DNA of 16,092 bases from CAZUVM01 sp964623885 (lineage in GTDB: Bacteria > Verrucomicrobiota > Verrucomicrobiia > Limisphaerales > UBA8199), in assembly GCA_964623885.1 (NCBI GenBank), contig CAZUVM010000215.1:1-16092 (forward strand), written 5' to 3'. The first letter of the stretch is position 1. Each line of letters starts with the position of its first letter. The notes below the pieces were generated by a model. That model had not been told where the DNA came from and made no database searches. It saw only the letters and a program-made list of their open reading frames with translations. The position numbers and the translations under genes are program-made. Shown here piece by piece: positions 7,146-14,201 of this stretch.

Positions 7146-7535
7146 ATGGCGAAGCCGTGCGAATTGACCCGGGCCGAGTGGGCCATCATCAAGGCGGTTT
7201 GGGAGCATGAACCCTGCACGGCAACGGAAGTGCAGGAGCGCCTGGCCCGGCAAACGCGCTGGGCGTACAGCACCGTGCGAACACTAATGGACCGAATGGT
7301 CGGCAAATGCCTGCTTCGCTCGGAAAAAGTGCGCAATGCCACGCTCTATAGTTCAGCCATTACGCAGCAGCAGGCTCAACGTTCAGAGGCGCTGTATGCT
7401 CTCAAACAGGCGTTCAACGGCGCGCTGACGCCGATGGTTCAGTGCCTGATCGAGAGCCGGAACATCTCAGCCGATGAACTGGCGGAACTGGAGGCGTTGA
7501 TCAAAGCAAAGAAGAAGAAAACCGACGGGGTATGA
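7146..7535 (+). CDS. BlaI/MecI/CopY-family transcriptional repressor
   Basis: At 129 residues this is a full-length member of the BlaI/MecI/CopY family. The winged helix-turn-helix is evident: LTRAEWAIIKAVWEHEPCTATEVQERLARQ (7-36), then WAYSTVRTLMDRMVGKCLL (39-57), where TVRTLMDRM is the recognition-helix signature, and the wing RSEKVRNATLYSS (58-70). The C-terminal helices (71-125) provide the dimer interface, which in BlaI is where the partner protease causes cleavage. It should bind the two TACAATTGTA palindromes just upstream and repress its own operon. The stop codon overlaps the ATG of the M56 gene (ATGA, 7532-7535), so the pair is translationally coupled. Start M1 is the only one that keeps the whole HTH. 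Confidence 0.95.
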   Translation: MAKPCELTRAEWAIIKAVWEHEPCTATEVQERLARQTRWAYSTVRTLMDRMVGKCLLRSEKVRNATLYSSAITQQQAQRSEALYALKQAFNGALTPMVQCLIESRNISADELAELEALIKAKKKKTDGV

Positions 7536-10231
7536 ACTCCTTCATTGAAAATCTGAACGCTTGGGGCCGCGATTTGCCAGGCATTGGCTGGGCGATTTTG
7601 TGGCAATCGAGCCTGCTGATTGTGCTGTTGCTGGCAGGTGATTTGTTCTTCGGCCGAAAGGTTCGACCCGCGATCCGATACGCGCTGTGGCTGGTTGCGT
7701 TGCTGAAATTGGCGTTGCCGCCGTCGCTCGCGCTGCCCACGAGCGTGGCATGGTGGGTGCGCCCAGGGGTTCACGAGTCGCGGCCGCTTTATCGGCCAGT
7801 GAAGGTTACCTATGGCCCGGCCACCACATCGGTGATGGTCGAACCTGCGGTAGCGTCGCCGCGTTCGAAGCCGACCTTGTCTTTTGGCGGGGGAGCGCTG
7901 GCGGGCAGTGGCGCGATCACAATTACGTTACTAATATACCTGCTCTGGCGGTGGCGAGAGGTTGCGCGGGAAGCTGTCGCCATAAGCGAAACACCCGATT
8001 GGCTGCAGAATGTGTTGAATGAATCGCGCGCGGCTGCCGGGCTGCGCCGTCCGGTGCCGCTGCGTCTGGTGCGAGGACCGGTTTCGCCCGCGTTGTTTGG
8101 ATTGATTCGCCCGATCATCCTTTTGCCCGAATCGCTGGCGAGACTATTGTCGTCTATCCAACTCCGTTCGGTGTTGCTGCATGAATTAATCCACTTGCGG
8201 CGGCGCGACGTTTGGGTGAACTGCTTCCAGGCGTTGTTGCAGAGCATCTATTGGTGGCATCCGCTCGTCTGGATTGCGAACAGCCGAATCCGGCGTGTTC
8301 GTGAAGAGGCAGTGGATGAAGGGGTGATGCTGGCGCTGCGTGGTGAGGCTGAGAATTATGCTCCGACATTACTGGAGGTAGCGCGATTGGGTCTAGCCGG
8401 ACCCACGGCCGGTCTGGGACTGGTGGGCATCCTCGAATCGCGCGGCGCACTGCACGGGAGAATCGAGAGGCTGGCGGACTTTCGTCCACCTCGAAGAGCG
8501 GGAGTTACTTTCCTTTCGGTTTTGTGCGGGGTGCTTTTTGGCACGCTGGGTTTGCCGATGGGCCAGGCGCCGGCAAAGAATACTCCACCGGACCCGGACA
8601 CGGCGGTGAACATAGGTACGAATCAGGGCGCCCTGGGATTTGACTGGTATTTGGGTAACGTTTTGATGAGCGGCGGTAAACTGGGTGTGCAGGCCGGCAC
8701 AGCACCGGCCTTTGAGGGGGCGCCTAACCCGGCCAAACCGTTGGGCTCTTCTTTCGTCGGCACTGGAGGACTGGCCGCTTCCGACCAAATTCCGGTCGTG
8801 GATGCTGAAAAAGAAGTCGCTGCCAAAGCCCTGGTCCAGGATGGCAAACTGTTTTACGAAATGGGCAAGCTCGACGAAGCGGAGCAGAAGTTCACGCTGG
8901 CGTTGAAGGAGAACGTTCGCGAACAGGCAGCCTATTATTATCTCAGTTTGATCAAGGAAGCGCGGGCCAAAAAGCAGTTTGGGCTGCGCAACGTCTCCCC
9001 GGGCCGGCAAAAAATATTTCGCAAGCTGGATGAAATTAAACTCGATTCCATGGCGTTCAACAATGTTTCGCTTGGTGAAGTGACGAAGATGCTCGCAAAT
9101 GAATCCAAACTCCGCGATCCGGATGGTAATGGAATTAATTTCGTCATCAGCCAAGCGCAGCCTGACCGCGATAGCTCTCAACTCGGCAATGTGACCATTT
9201 GGATTGAACCACAACTCACCAACATCCGGTTGGTTGATGCGCTGGATGCCGTTGTCAAAACGGCCAGCAAACCGATTAAGTACGCCATCGAGGATTACGC
9301 GGTGGTCTTTTCGTTGAAGAGCAAGAACGAGCCCATTCCGCTTTATACACGGTTAATGAAAGTCGATCCGAATGCGTTCGAGAGCGGATTGCGAAGGGCT
9401 GTGGGCAAGCCTGCCACCGGTTTGCGCCAGGACACGGCGACACTGCTGCGCGAGTTTCTCACCAGCTTGAACGTGGACCTGAGTCCGCCCAAAACCATTT
9501 TCTTTAACGACCGCCAAAGCACAGTTCTAATCCGCGCCAGTCTGCAAGATCTGGACGTGATTGAGTCCGTCGTTCAGGTATTGAACATGACGCAGCCCCA
9601 ACTGAACATTAAAGCCAGGTTCATCGAACTGCCTGAAAGCGAAGCGGCCAGTTTCTGGAACTCGCATCCTTTGCAAAGTCAGGGTTCATCTGTTCAGAGC
9701 GTTCAAATGACTGCCGAAGAGGGGAAGAGACAACTCGAGTCATGGAGAAACAATCAGGAGATCGAATTGCTGACGGAATCCAGCGTCACCACGTTGAGCG
9801 GTCGCCAGTCCGAGATTCAGATTGTGGACCTTAAGAGTGTCGGAGTTTTTACAAATTGGCCATCGGATCATTGGGTCACAAACGAAGTGCCGGTTGGTCC
9901 CATGCTGGATGTGTTACCGACGCTTTCGACGGATACGTTGCGGATGGATTTGGCCATGATGGCGTCGGTTAACAAGTTCCTCGGTTACGAAACGCTACAA
10001 CAAGGTGAACCGCCCACTCCGCAGTTCCAGTCTTGGCGACTGCCTCTCACCACGACGGTTTGGGACGGGCACACGCTGATTATAGGCGGTGCAGTCGATG
10101 AGAACGGACGGTCCGTGGAAAAAGCAGGTGAAAAGCGTTTGCTGGTGGTGGTGACTCCGACCGCGATTAACGCGGCCGGTAACCGTGTGCACACCGATGC
10201 CCAGGTGGAAAGCGCAAAGCAAGGCCGGTGA
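7532..10231 (+). CDS. M56 (BlaR1-type) membrane metallopeptidase fused to TPR-like and secretin-type domains
   Basis: An 899-residue fusion. The N-terminal half is BlaR1-like M56: helices at about 19-40, 48-66 and 125-140, the zinc motif H217-E-L-I-H221, the family segment WWHPLVW (241-247), and REEAVDE (257-263) with the third acidic ligand region. A fourth helix (323-342) leads into the periplasm. BlaR1 would carry a penicillin-binding sensor here; instead there is a TPR-like helical segment (about 425-478), an STN/secretin-N0-like module (about 497-597), an N1-like module (about 603-687, with TIFFNDRQSTVLIRAS), and a secretin-C-like domain (about 688-880). The last has SSVTTLSGRQSEIQIV, VGPMLDVLPTLSTDTLRMDL, WDGHTLIIGG and RLLVVVTPT, all matching type II/III secretin landmarks. 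No SxxK sensor motif was seen in the C-terminal half. It overlaps and is coupled to the repressor gene. M56 identity is very secure; the secretin assignment is strong by motif, its role is unknown. Confidence 0.92.
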   Translation: MNSFIENLNAWGRDLPGIGWAILWQSSLLIVLLLAGDLFFGRKVRPAIRYALWLVALLKLALPPSLALPTSVAWWVRPGVHESRPLYRPVKVTYGPATTSVMVEPAVASPRSKPTLSFGGGALAGSGAITITLLIYLLWRWREVAREAVAISETPDWLQNVLNESRAAAGLRRPVPLRLVRGPVSPALFGLIRPIILLPESLARLLSSIQLRSVLLHELIHLRRRDVWVNCFQALLQSIYWWHPLVWIANSRIRRVREEAVDEGVMLALRGEAENYAPTLLEVARLGLAGPTAGLGLVGILESRGALHGRIERLADFRPPRRAGVTFLSVLCGVLFGTLGLPMGQAPAKNTPPDPDTAVNIGTNQGALGFDWYLGNVLMSGGKLGVQAGTAPAFEGAPNPAKPLGSSFVGTGGLAASDQIPVVDAEKEVAAKALVQDGKLFYEMGKLDEAEQKFTLALKENVREQAAYYYLSLIKEARAKKQFGLRNVSPGRQKIFRKLDEIKLDSMAFNNVSLGEVTKMLANESKLRDPDGNGINFVISQAQPDRDSSQLGNVTIWIEPQLTNIRLVDALDAVVKTASKPIKYAIEDYAVVFSLKSKNEPIPLYTRLMKVDPNAFESGLRRAVGKPATGLRQDTATLLREFLTSLNVDLSPPKTIFFNDRQSTVLIRASLQDLDVIESVVQVLNMTQPQLNIKARFIELPESEAASFWNSHPLQSQGSSVQSVQMTAEEGKRQLESWRNNQEIELLTESSVTTLSGRQSEIQIVDLKSVGVFTNWPSDHWVTNEVPVGPMLDVLPTLSTDTLRMDLAMMASVNKFLGYETLQQGEPPTPQFQSWRLPLTTTVWDGHTLIIGGAVDENGRSVEKAGEKRLLVVVTPTAINAAGNRVHTDAQVESAKQGR

Positions 10232-10268
10232 TCTGCCGCCCGGGAGGGTCAGATGAGGGCTGTCTGTT

Positions 10269-10901
10269 TTACTTTGATTCCCGTTCTGCCTTTTCGTGTT
10301 CCAGAATCCCTGAACGCAGCGTGCCTTTGGCCTGGCGCTCCAACCGCGCTTCCATTTGTGCGTCCGAGAATTGTTGTTTCAGCTTCAGCCACTGGTAGAT
10401 TTTGAGTTCGTTCTCCTGGGCAAAAAGTTCGTTATCGGTTGCCTCATCGATCGTTTCGTCATGGCCTTTGCCAAGCGGGTGTCGGGCACGCCATGTTGCG
10501 TGAGACGCTTCGTGGACCAGTTCGAGTATGGTTTCGCCCACGTTGCCGGATAAATCTTTATTCACGGTGATGCCGGTGCCGTAGAAATTACCGCGCGCAC
10601 CCTCGGTATCGCCATAAGCGATGGTGTGATTCGTGTCAAAACGGCGAAGCACCGCCACAATTTTTTTGCCTTCTGCCGTGCGTCCGAATGACGACTTCGC
10701 AATCAGGTCGATGTCGTATTCAATCATAGCTCTTTCGGCAGCCTCGCCGTCGGGGTCGTTGGGGGTCGCTCCCAAAACAAGTGACATGAACATACGCAGC
10801 GGACCGGGCGCGCCAGTGCGGGCGCGGCAACCAGTGCCATCGTCAATCCAGTCGGGGCCCAGCCTCGAACCACACGCTGGTCCTGGGATTCTATCAGCCA
10901 T
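10269..10901 (-). CDS. Small HExxH putative metalloprotease, effector-like
   Basis: A 210-residue protein without signal peptide or membrane segment. The core is H130-E-A-S-H134 in the helix ETILELVHEASHATWRARH, followed by GHDETIDEATDNELFAQENELKIYQW (146-171), whose acidic residues E149, E153 or E158 could supply the third zinc ligand, as in many gluzincins. Just before it, NFYGTGITVNKDLSGN (105-120) looks like the beta edge strand of a zincin fold. The N-terminus (GPACGSRLGPDWIDDGTGCRARTGAPGP) is Gly/Cys-rich and not recognised. The overall style resembles the metalloprotease domains at the ends of Rhs-type polymorphic toxins, but no Rhs, VgrG or immunity-like gene is adjacent. It is convergent with the M56 gene, with 37 bases between their stops. 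Start uncertain (no clear ribosome site). Zinc-protease activity is inferred. Confidence 0.75.
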   Translation of the reverse strand: MADRIPGPACGSRLGPDWIDDGTGCRARTGAPGPLRMFMSLVLGATPNDPDGEAAERAMIEYDIDLIAKSSFGRTAEGKKIVAVLRRFDTNHTIAYGDTEGARGNFYGTGITVNKDLSGNVGETILELVHEASHATWRARHPLGKGHDETIDEATDNELFAQENELKIYQWLKLKQQFSDAQMEARLERQAKGTLRSGILEHEKAERESK

Positions 10902-11112
10902 GGTCAGGCTTCGCTGCCATTCACGTTATCTCACCGGGGTTTATAAAACACTATCAAGTTCGGGCGAATATTTGTCCACAGAAAAGAGGAAGTACCTGTG
11001 ATTTAGCTGCATGCAAAGAGCCCTCGGCCGGTATGGTAGTTGCTTTATTTGCAGTGAGAAGTCGCGGGGTTTTCTGTTAGATCGCTTCGACTTCGTTCTG
11101 TTTTGACCGAAC

Positions 11113-11490
11113 ATGGCAAGAATTCTGGTTATCGACGATGAACCGGCGGTGAGATCGGCGCTGCAGAAGGCGCTTAAATCCGCCGGCCACGAGGTCGTCC
11201 TCGCGGCTGACGGGCGTGAAGGTCTTGCGAGCCAGCTAACCTCACCTGCGGACCTGGTGATCACGGACATTTTCATGCCGAACCAGGAAGGGCTCGCAAC
11301 GCTTATCGAACTGAAAAAGACCTGTCCCGAAACGGCGGTCATCGTCATGTCCGGCAAACCTGCGGGACCAATGATGCTTTCGATAGCCCACACACTGGGC
11401 GCCACCAAAATTCTTCAGAAGCCGTTTGGCCTGGACGAGTTTCTTGAGGCCGTAAACCAGACTCTGATGGTGCCGCAAACGGCAGGGTAG
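11113..11490 (+). CDS. Stand-alone response-regulator receiver (CheY-like)
   Basis: A 125-residue single receiver domain. Conserved features are all present: acidic pair D8-D9 after RILVI, phospho-acceptor D52 in DLVITDIFMP, the switch serine S80 in VIVMSG, and K103 in LQKPF. There is no output domain, so it should signal by protein-protein contact or act as a phosphate relay, as CheY or Spo0F do. No histidine kinase or chemotaxis gene is adjacent, so the partner lies elsewhere. FMPNQEG is the variant common in receivers of the 'MPxMdG' type. Upstream DNA lacks a clear Shine-Dalgarno. It converges with the cysteine-peptidase-like gene. Confidence 0.93.
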   Translation: MARILVIDDEPAVRSALQKALKSAGHEVVLAADGREGLASQLTSPADLVITDIFMPNQEGLATLIELKKTCPETAVIVMSGKPAGPMMLSIAHTLGATKILQKPFGLDEFLEAVNQTLMVPQTAG

Positions 11491-11507
11491 GCACGCATCT
11501 CCCCCGA

Positions 11508-11523
11508 AGCGGGTATCCCCGCT
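11508..11523 (+). terminator. Possible terminator hairpin after the receiver gene
   Basis: A perfect 6-bp stem AGCGGG/CCCGCT with TATC loop begins 17 bases after the receiver stop codon. No T-run follows, so intrinsic termination is only possible. Confidence 0.3.
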
Positions 11524-11561
11524 CCGAGGTGACTTCATCAATGTTATGCGCGGCGGGAAAG

Positions 11562-11623
11562 GTAGCTGCCGAACTGGCAGCGAGACGCTGCCATAACCCG
11601 CAGGCGAGGACCCCCAGCGCTAC
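11562..11623. repeat. REP/BIME-like element, copy C (GTAG ... CTAC ends)
   Basis: The 62-base element opens with GTAG (11562-11565), followed by a hairpin (GCTGCC 11565-11570 / GGCAGC 11576-11581). A second hairpin, GCAGCG-AGA-CGCTGC, lies at 11577-11591 and shares the GGCAGC strand, so the two are alternative folds. After CCCGCAGGCGAGGAC it closes with CGCTAC (11618-11623). Its terminal CTAC supplies the TAG stop codon (11620-11622 on the minus strand) of the neighbouring gene. Confidence 0.7.
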
Positions 11624-12417
11624 ATCTGAACGAGCGGTTTATTGTTGCGCCGCGGAGCCATGAGCTGTGCCGGCGCTTTCGCAACGGCCTGGAGGTCTTG
11701 TTTAAGCGTAGCCAGATCAAACCCGGGCGGTGCTTTGCCATCGGCGCCGAACCAGTCGACGCTAAGAACGGCAAAGGCTTCGTCCATATAGGAATCGAAG
11801 AACTGCCAGCTCATCGGCTTCAGAACTCCCCAGGTAACGACGTACACATTCCGCTGATCGTAAGCGACTGCGGGAACGCAATGGCCGTTGTTCGGATTTG
11901 GCGCCGCATCGCCGACCGGCCCTTGTGGTGGAACGATCCAGGGATTCTTCGTGAAGTCCGATCCCGGTGCCACCACAGAATCGGGCAACGCCAGGCCGAT
12001 GTAGCAATTGCCAAACAAGTCAACCGCATCCCGGAGTTGCAGATCGTTCCGCGGTTCTAGTTGGGCAAAGGCTGTGATCTTATGATTTCCGACTCCGGTA
12101 GACCGCCAGTACTTCAGGACGTCGAGCATGTTAGCGCCGGCGTCCGGATTATTGCCGGCGAAATGCTTATACGCCTTCAGAATTTGCGAATCCGGCAGGA
12201 TGACCTGGTTGCCGTTGTTGGCGGTCCATTCCTGGATCATGTGCCCGGCGGCGGCGCAGGTGCAGTCACCGTACGTATCGTTGCCCATCATCGGCCAAGT
12301 CTGTACCGGCTTCGAATAGTCGATGGCCGGAGGTGGTGGTGGCAGACTTGGTGTTAGGTATTTTCCGAACAATAAAGTTCGGCTGTCGAATTTTGGTGCG
12401 TGCTTTCCCAGTTTCAT
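11620..12417 (-). CDS. Papain-like (C1-type fold) cysteine-peptidase homologue
   Basis: From the ATG at 12417 the protein has 265 residues. This start is chosen because AAAGGAG lies a few bases upstream; an ATG 27 bases earlier would place that ribosome site inside the gene. Papain-fold landmarks are present in order: MGNDTYGDCTCAAAG (44-58), where GDC52 aligns with the catalytic GSC of papain, then NGHCVPAVAYD (177-187) with His179, and VYVVTWGVLKPMSWQFF (191-207), which corresponds to the NSWG...WG strand. The catalytic Asn position is Val/Thr here and the oxyanion Gln is not evident, so activity may be reduced or different. There is no signal peptide or obvious propeptide; a PPPPP stretch (26-30) precedes the domain. 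Neighbours give no hint of substrate. Confidence 0.8.
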   Translation of the reverse strand: MKLGKHAPKFDSRTLLFGKYLTPSLPPPPPAIDYSKPVQTWPMMGNDTYGDCTCAAAGHMIQEWTANNGNQVILPDSQILKAYKHFAGNNPDAGANMLDVLKYWRSTGVGNHKITAFAQLEPRNDLQLRDAVDLFGNCYIGLALPDSVVAPGSDFTKNPWIVPPQGPVGDAAPNPNNGHCVPAVAYDQRNVYVVTWGVLKPMSWQFFDSYMDEAFAVLSVDWFGADGKAPPGFDLATLKQDLQAVAKAPAQLMAPRRNNKPLVQM

Positions 12418-12746
12418 TTGTTCTCCTTTCCCGCGCATGCACAAAGCCGGCGCAAGCTAGAGCAAACTCCTCCAGGGCTTTTCCAAAAGCCAGATCGCGC
12501 GTTGCGCCTTTTCGGACCAATGTGTCATGCGACCTTCCTACTGTTTGGGAACAAACGGATCTTATAGCAATCAGTAGACAGCGGGGATATGGGGTGAATA
12601 CCCCAGGGGAGCAAAAGTCCGAAGGTCGAAGGCCGAAAGAAGTCCGAATTGCCGAAGTCCGAATCGGGCTCAGCCTCTCGTTCGGAATTCGGGCTTTGGC
12701 CTTCTTTCGGCCCTCGGCCTTCTGCCTTCGGACTTCCGCAGTGGGC
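12418..12746. other. Gene-free interval upstream of the cysteine-peptidase-like gene
   Basis: No gene is supported in these 329 bases. They hold the ribosome site of the minus-strand gene at 12421-12429, a GGCTTTT-CC-AAAAGCC hairpin (12476-12491), and the large inverted repeat at 12613-12737. An open frame reading through the repeat on the minus strand is repeat translation, not a gene. Confidence 0.6.
12613..12737. repeat. Large imperfect inverted repeat of AGTCCGAAGG-type units
   Basis: The left arm (12615-12667) contains three AAGTCCGAA units interspersed with GAAGGCCGAAAG. The right arm (12681-12735) is an imperfect reverse complement. The outermost 11 bases, AAGTCCGAAGG at 12615-12625 and CCTTCGGACTT at 12725-12735, pair exactly; inner pairing continues with an indel. 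It lies directly downstream of the minus-strand lipoprotein gene (stop at 12747) and could act as a large terminator or mRNA-stabilising hairpin. I know such CCGAAGG runs as dispersed intergenic repeats in verrucomicrobia-like genomes, often mistranslated as RRQKAEGR-type proteins. Confidence 0.75.
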
Positions 12747-13556
12747 TCACTTGCCCAGGTTGCCAAGGCTGTTCAGGCCCTGCTGCAATGTGCCGGTGGC
12801 CTTCGACAACCCGGGAGCGTATTTATCCGCGATCGAGCCGAGCAAATCCTTCTGGGGCTGGGTCAGGCTGGCGTTCTGCGCCACGTTTTTGAGGGCAGGC
12901 ATCATGGGCGTGATCTCCCCTTTGCGCAACGAGCTTACGATCGTCGCGACATCTCCCTGAGCGCCTTGAACCGATGAGAAATTACGCTGCACAACATAGG
13001 CACTGGCCAGGTTGCCGACCTCCTTGGCCAATTGGGTTTGCTGCGGGGTAAATCCTGTCGATTGGACTGATTGATAGAAGGAGCTGAGCGCCGAGGAATC
13101 TTTGCCGGCCGCCAGCGATTGAACGGAGCTGGTGAGCTTCGAGTTCAGGTCGGTATTGCCCGGTGAGGTCTGTGCCAGCGCGTTGACTTTGTCCGCGAGT
13201 TCGGTCCCGACAGAACTGAGGACCGGGTCGTTTTGGGCTTTGGCCGTGGTCGAGAGCTGCGCCGTGGCAGAAGTAACTGCGGATGAACTGTCGGTTGACT
13301 GCGTGGTGGTTGAAGTAGGTATTGTCGGCGTCGATGATGCGGCTTCCTGAGCGACGGCAACTGGCGCGGGAGCCGTTGGGGTTGTGGGTTGCGATGGAGT
13401 TGCAGGTGGAGTTGGCGCAGCCGCCTGGTTCGGTGTTTGCGGCGGTGCCGGCGAAGCGACCTTATTGTCCGCGGTCGACGACGAATTGCCGCAGCCGGAG
13501 AGCATGACAGCAACCGCGCCCGCGGCTATCAGCAGAGTAAGGGAATTCGTTTTCAT
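12747..13556 (-). CDS. Pro/Thr-rich lipoprotein, function unknown
   Basis: A 269-residue protein with a clear lipoprotein signal: MKTNS, a hydrophobic core, and lipobox MLSG-C22. After the lipidated cysteine comes a long disordered linker rich in Pro, Thr, Ser and Ala (about 30-100), which would span the periplasm or cell wall. A helical domain follows (about 103-262): NDPVLSSVGTELADKVNALAQ, SFYQSVQSTGFTPQQTQLAKEVGNLASAYVV, and TPMMPALKNVAQNASLTQPQKDLLGSIADKYAPG. I recognise no family. Base composition is in line with neighbours. The ATG at 13556 directly abuts a 14-bp palindrome and has no Shine-Dalgarno; the signal peptide nevertheless fixes this start. Confidence 0.8.
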   Translation of the reverse strand: MKTNSLTLLIAAGAVAVMLSGCGNSSSTADNKVASPAPPQTPNQAAAPTPPATPSQPTTPTAPAPVAVAQEAASSTPTIPTSTTTQSTDSSSAVTSATAQLSTTAKAQNDPVLSSVGTELADKVNALAQTSPGNTDLNSKLTSSVQSLAAGKDSSALSSFYQSVQSTGFTPQQTQLAKEVGNLASAYVVQRNFSSVQGAQGDVATIVSSLRKGEITPMMPALKNVAQNASLTQPQKDLLGSIADKYAPGLSKATGTLQQGLNSLGNLGK

Positions 13557-13570
13557 ATAATCGCGATTAT
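13557..13570. promoter_or_regulatory. 14-bp perfect palindrome abutting a start codon
   Basis: ATAATCGCGATTAT is a perfect palindrome ending immediately before the ATG of the minus-strand lipoprotein gene, where a ribosome site would be expected. It could be a repressor operator or an mRNA hairpin that limits translation. Chance occurrence is possible. Confidence 0.4.
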
Positions 13571-13644
13571 GCTCGCGCCCGGGGCTAGAGCAATCGCGAA
13601 TTCAGAGCCCCATAGGAAGAGTACGGAACCTCCGGCGTTGCCCT

Positions 13645-14181
13645 TCACTTGCCATTGAAATGCTTGTAGAAAATGACGTCGTCATGCAGCGCTTTCCCGT
13701 CCGGATCCAGCGCATACCGCGGGATGCTTCCAGCACAAATCCATCCAAGCTGGCGATATAATCGCTCGGCGGCGCCGCCGGCTTTGGCATCGAGCGTCAG
13801 GAGCGTGAACCCGGCGGCCCACGCAGCCTCTTCGATGGTTTTCATGAGCCGGCTGCCTAGTCCGCAGCGGCGGCTTCGCCGGTGGACCAGGAGCTTGGCG
13901 ATGTCCGCGCGATGCGGCTGGTTCGGCGCCCAGGCGGGGTGAAGCTGAACCGTGCCGATAATGCCGTCCGTGTCGCGGGCGATCAGAAAAACGGACCGAG
14001 GGTTCGCCGTCGCAATAGTGTCACGCCACCATAGCCGCGCGCGCTCGACTGTCAGATTGTTGAGGAAGCTAACGGCAGCCCCGGAATCGACGGCATCCAC
14101 TAAAAGTTGCGCGAGAGTCGCGAGGTCAGAATCGGCGAATGGTACCTTAAGACGCTCGATTTTGCAATGTTCAGCGTGCAT
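13645..14181 (-). CDS. GNAT-family N-acetyltransferase
   Basis: A 178-residue GNAT fold acetyltransferase that would transfer an acetyl group from acetyl-CoA to an amine. Motif A is clear: IAKLLVHRRSRRCGLGSRLMKTIEEAA (94-120), with RRCGLG (104-109) as the pyrophosphate-binding RxxGxG loop. The preceding strand FLIARDTDGIIGTVQLHP (65-82) and the following AGFTLLTLDAKAGGAAERLYRQLGWICAGSIPRYALDPDG (123-162) match motifs D and B, including the LYRQLGW segment found at the acetyl-CoA side. The C-terminal DDVIFYKHF is the usual last strand. The acceptor substrate cannot be read from the sequence. It follows the M14-type gene with 20 bases between them on the same strand, so co-transcription is likely. 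No good ribosome site precedes the ATG. Confidence 0.92.
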   Translation of the reverse strand: MHAEHCKIERLKVPFADSDLATLAQLLVDAVDSGAAVSFLNNLTVERARLWWRDTIATANPRSVFLIARDTDGIIGTVQLHPAWAPNQPHRADIAKLLVHRRSRRCGLGSRLMKTIEEAAWAAGFTLLTLDAKAGGAAERLYRQLGWICAGSIPRYALDPDGKALHDDVIFYKHFNGK

Positions 14182-14201
14182 GTGTTGATTGAACTGGTGG
14201 T

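Noticed and set aside
8393..9214. A 273-codon minus-strand open frame
   Set aside because: It is antisense to the M56 fusion gene, whose domains are continuous across the interval.
10972..10980. TTGTCCACA, one mismatch from a DnaA box
   Set aside because: A single isolated match with no AT-rich unwinding region, no cluster and no dnaA/dnaN nearby; not evidence for an origin.
12266..12766. A 166-codon minus-strand open frame containing RRQKAEGR-like sequence
   Set aside because: It is mostly translation of the AGTCCGAAGG-type inverted repeat and overlaps the papain-like gene in another frame. This composition is typical of repeat-derived false genes.
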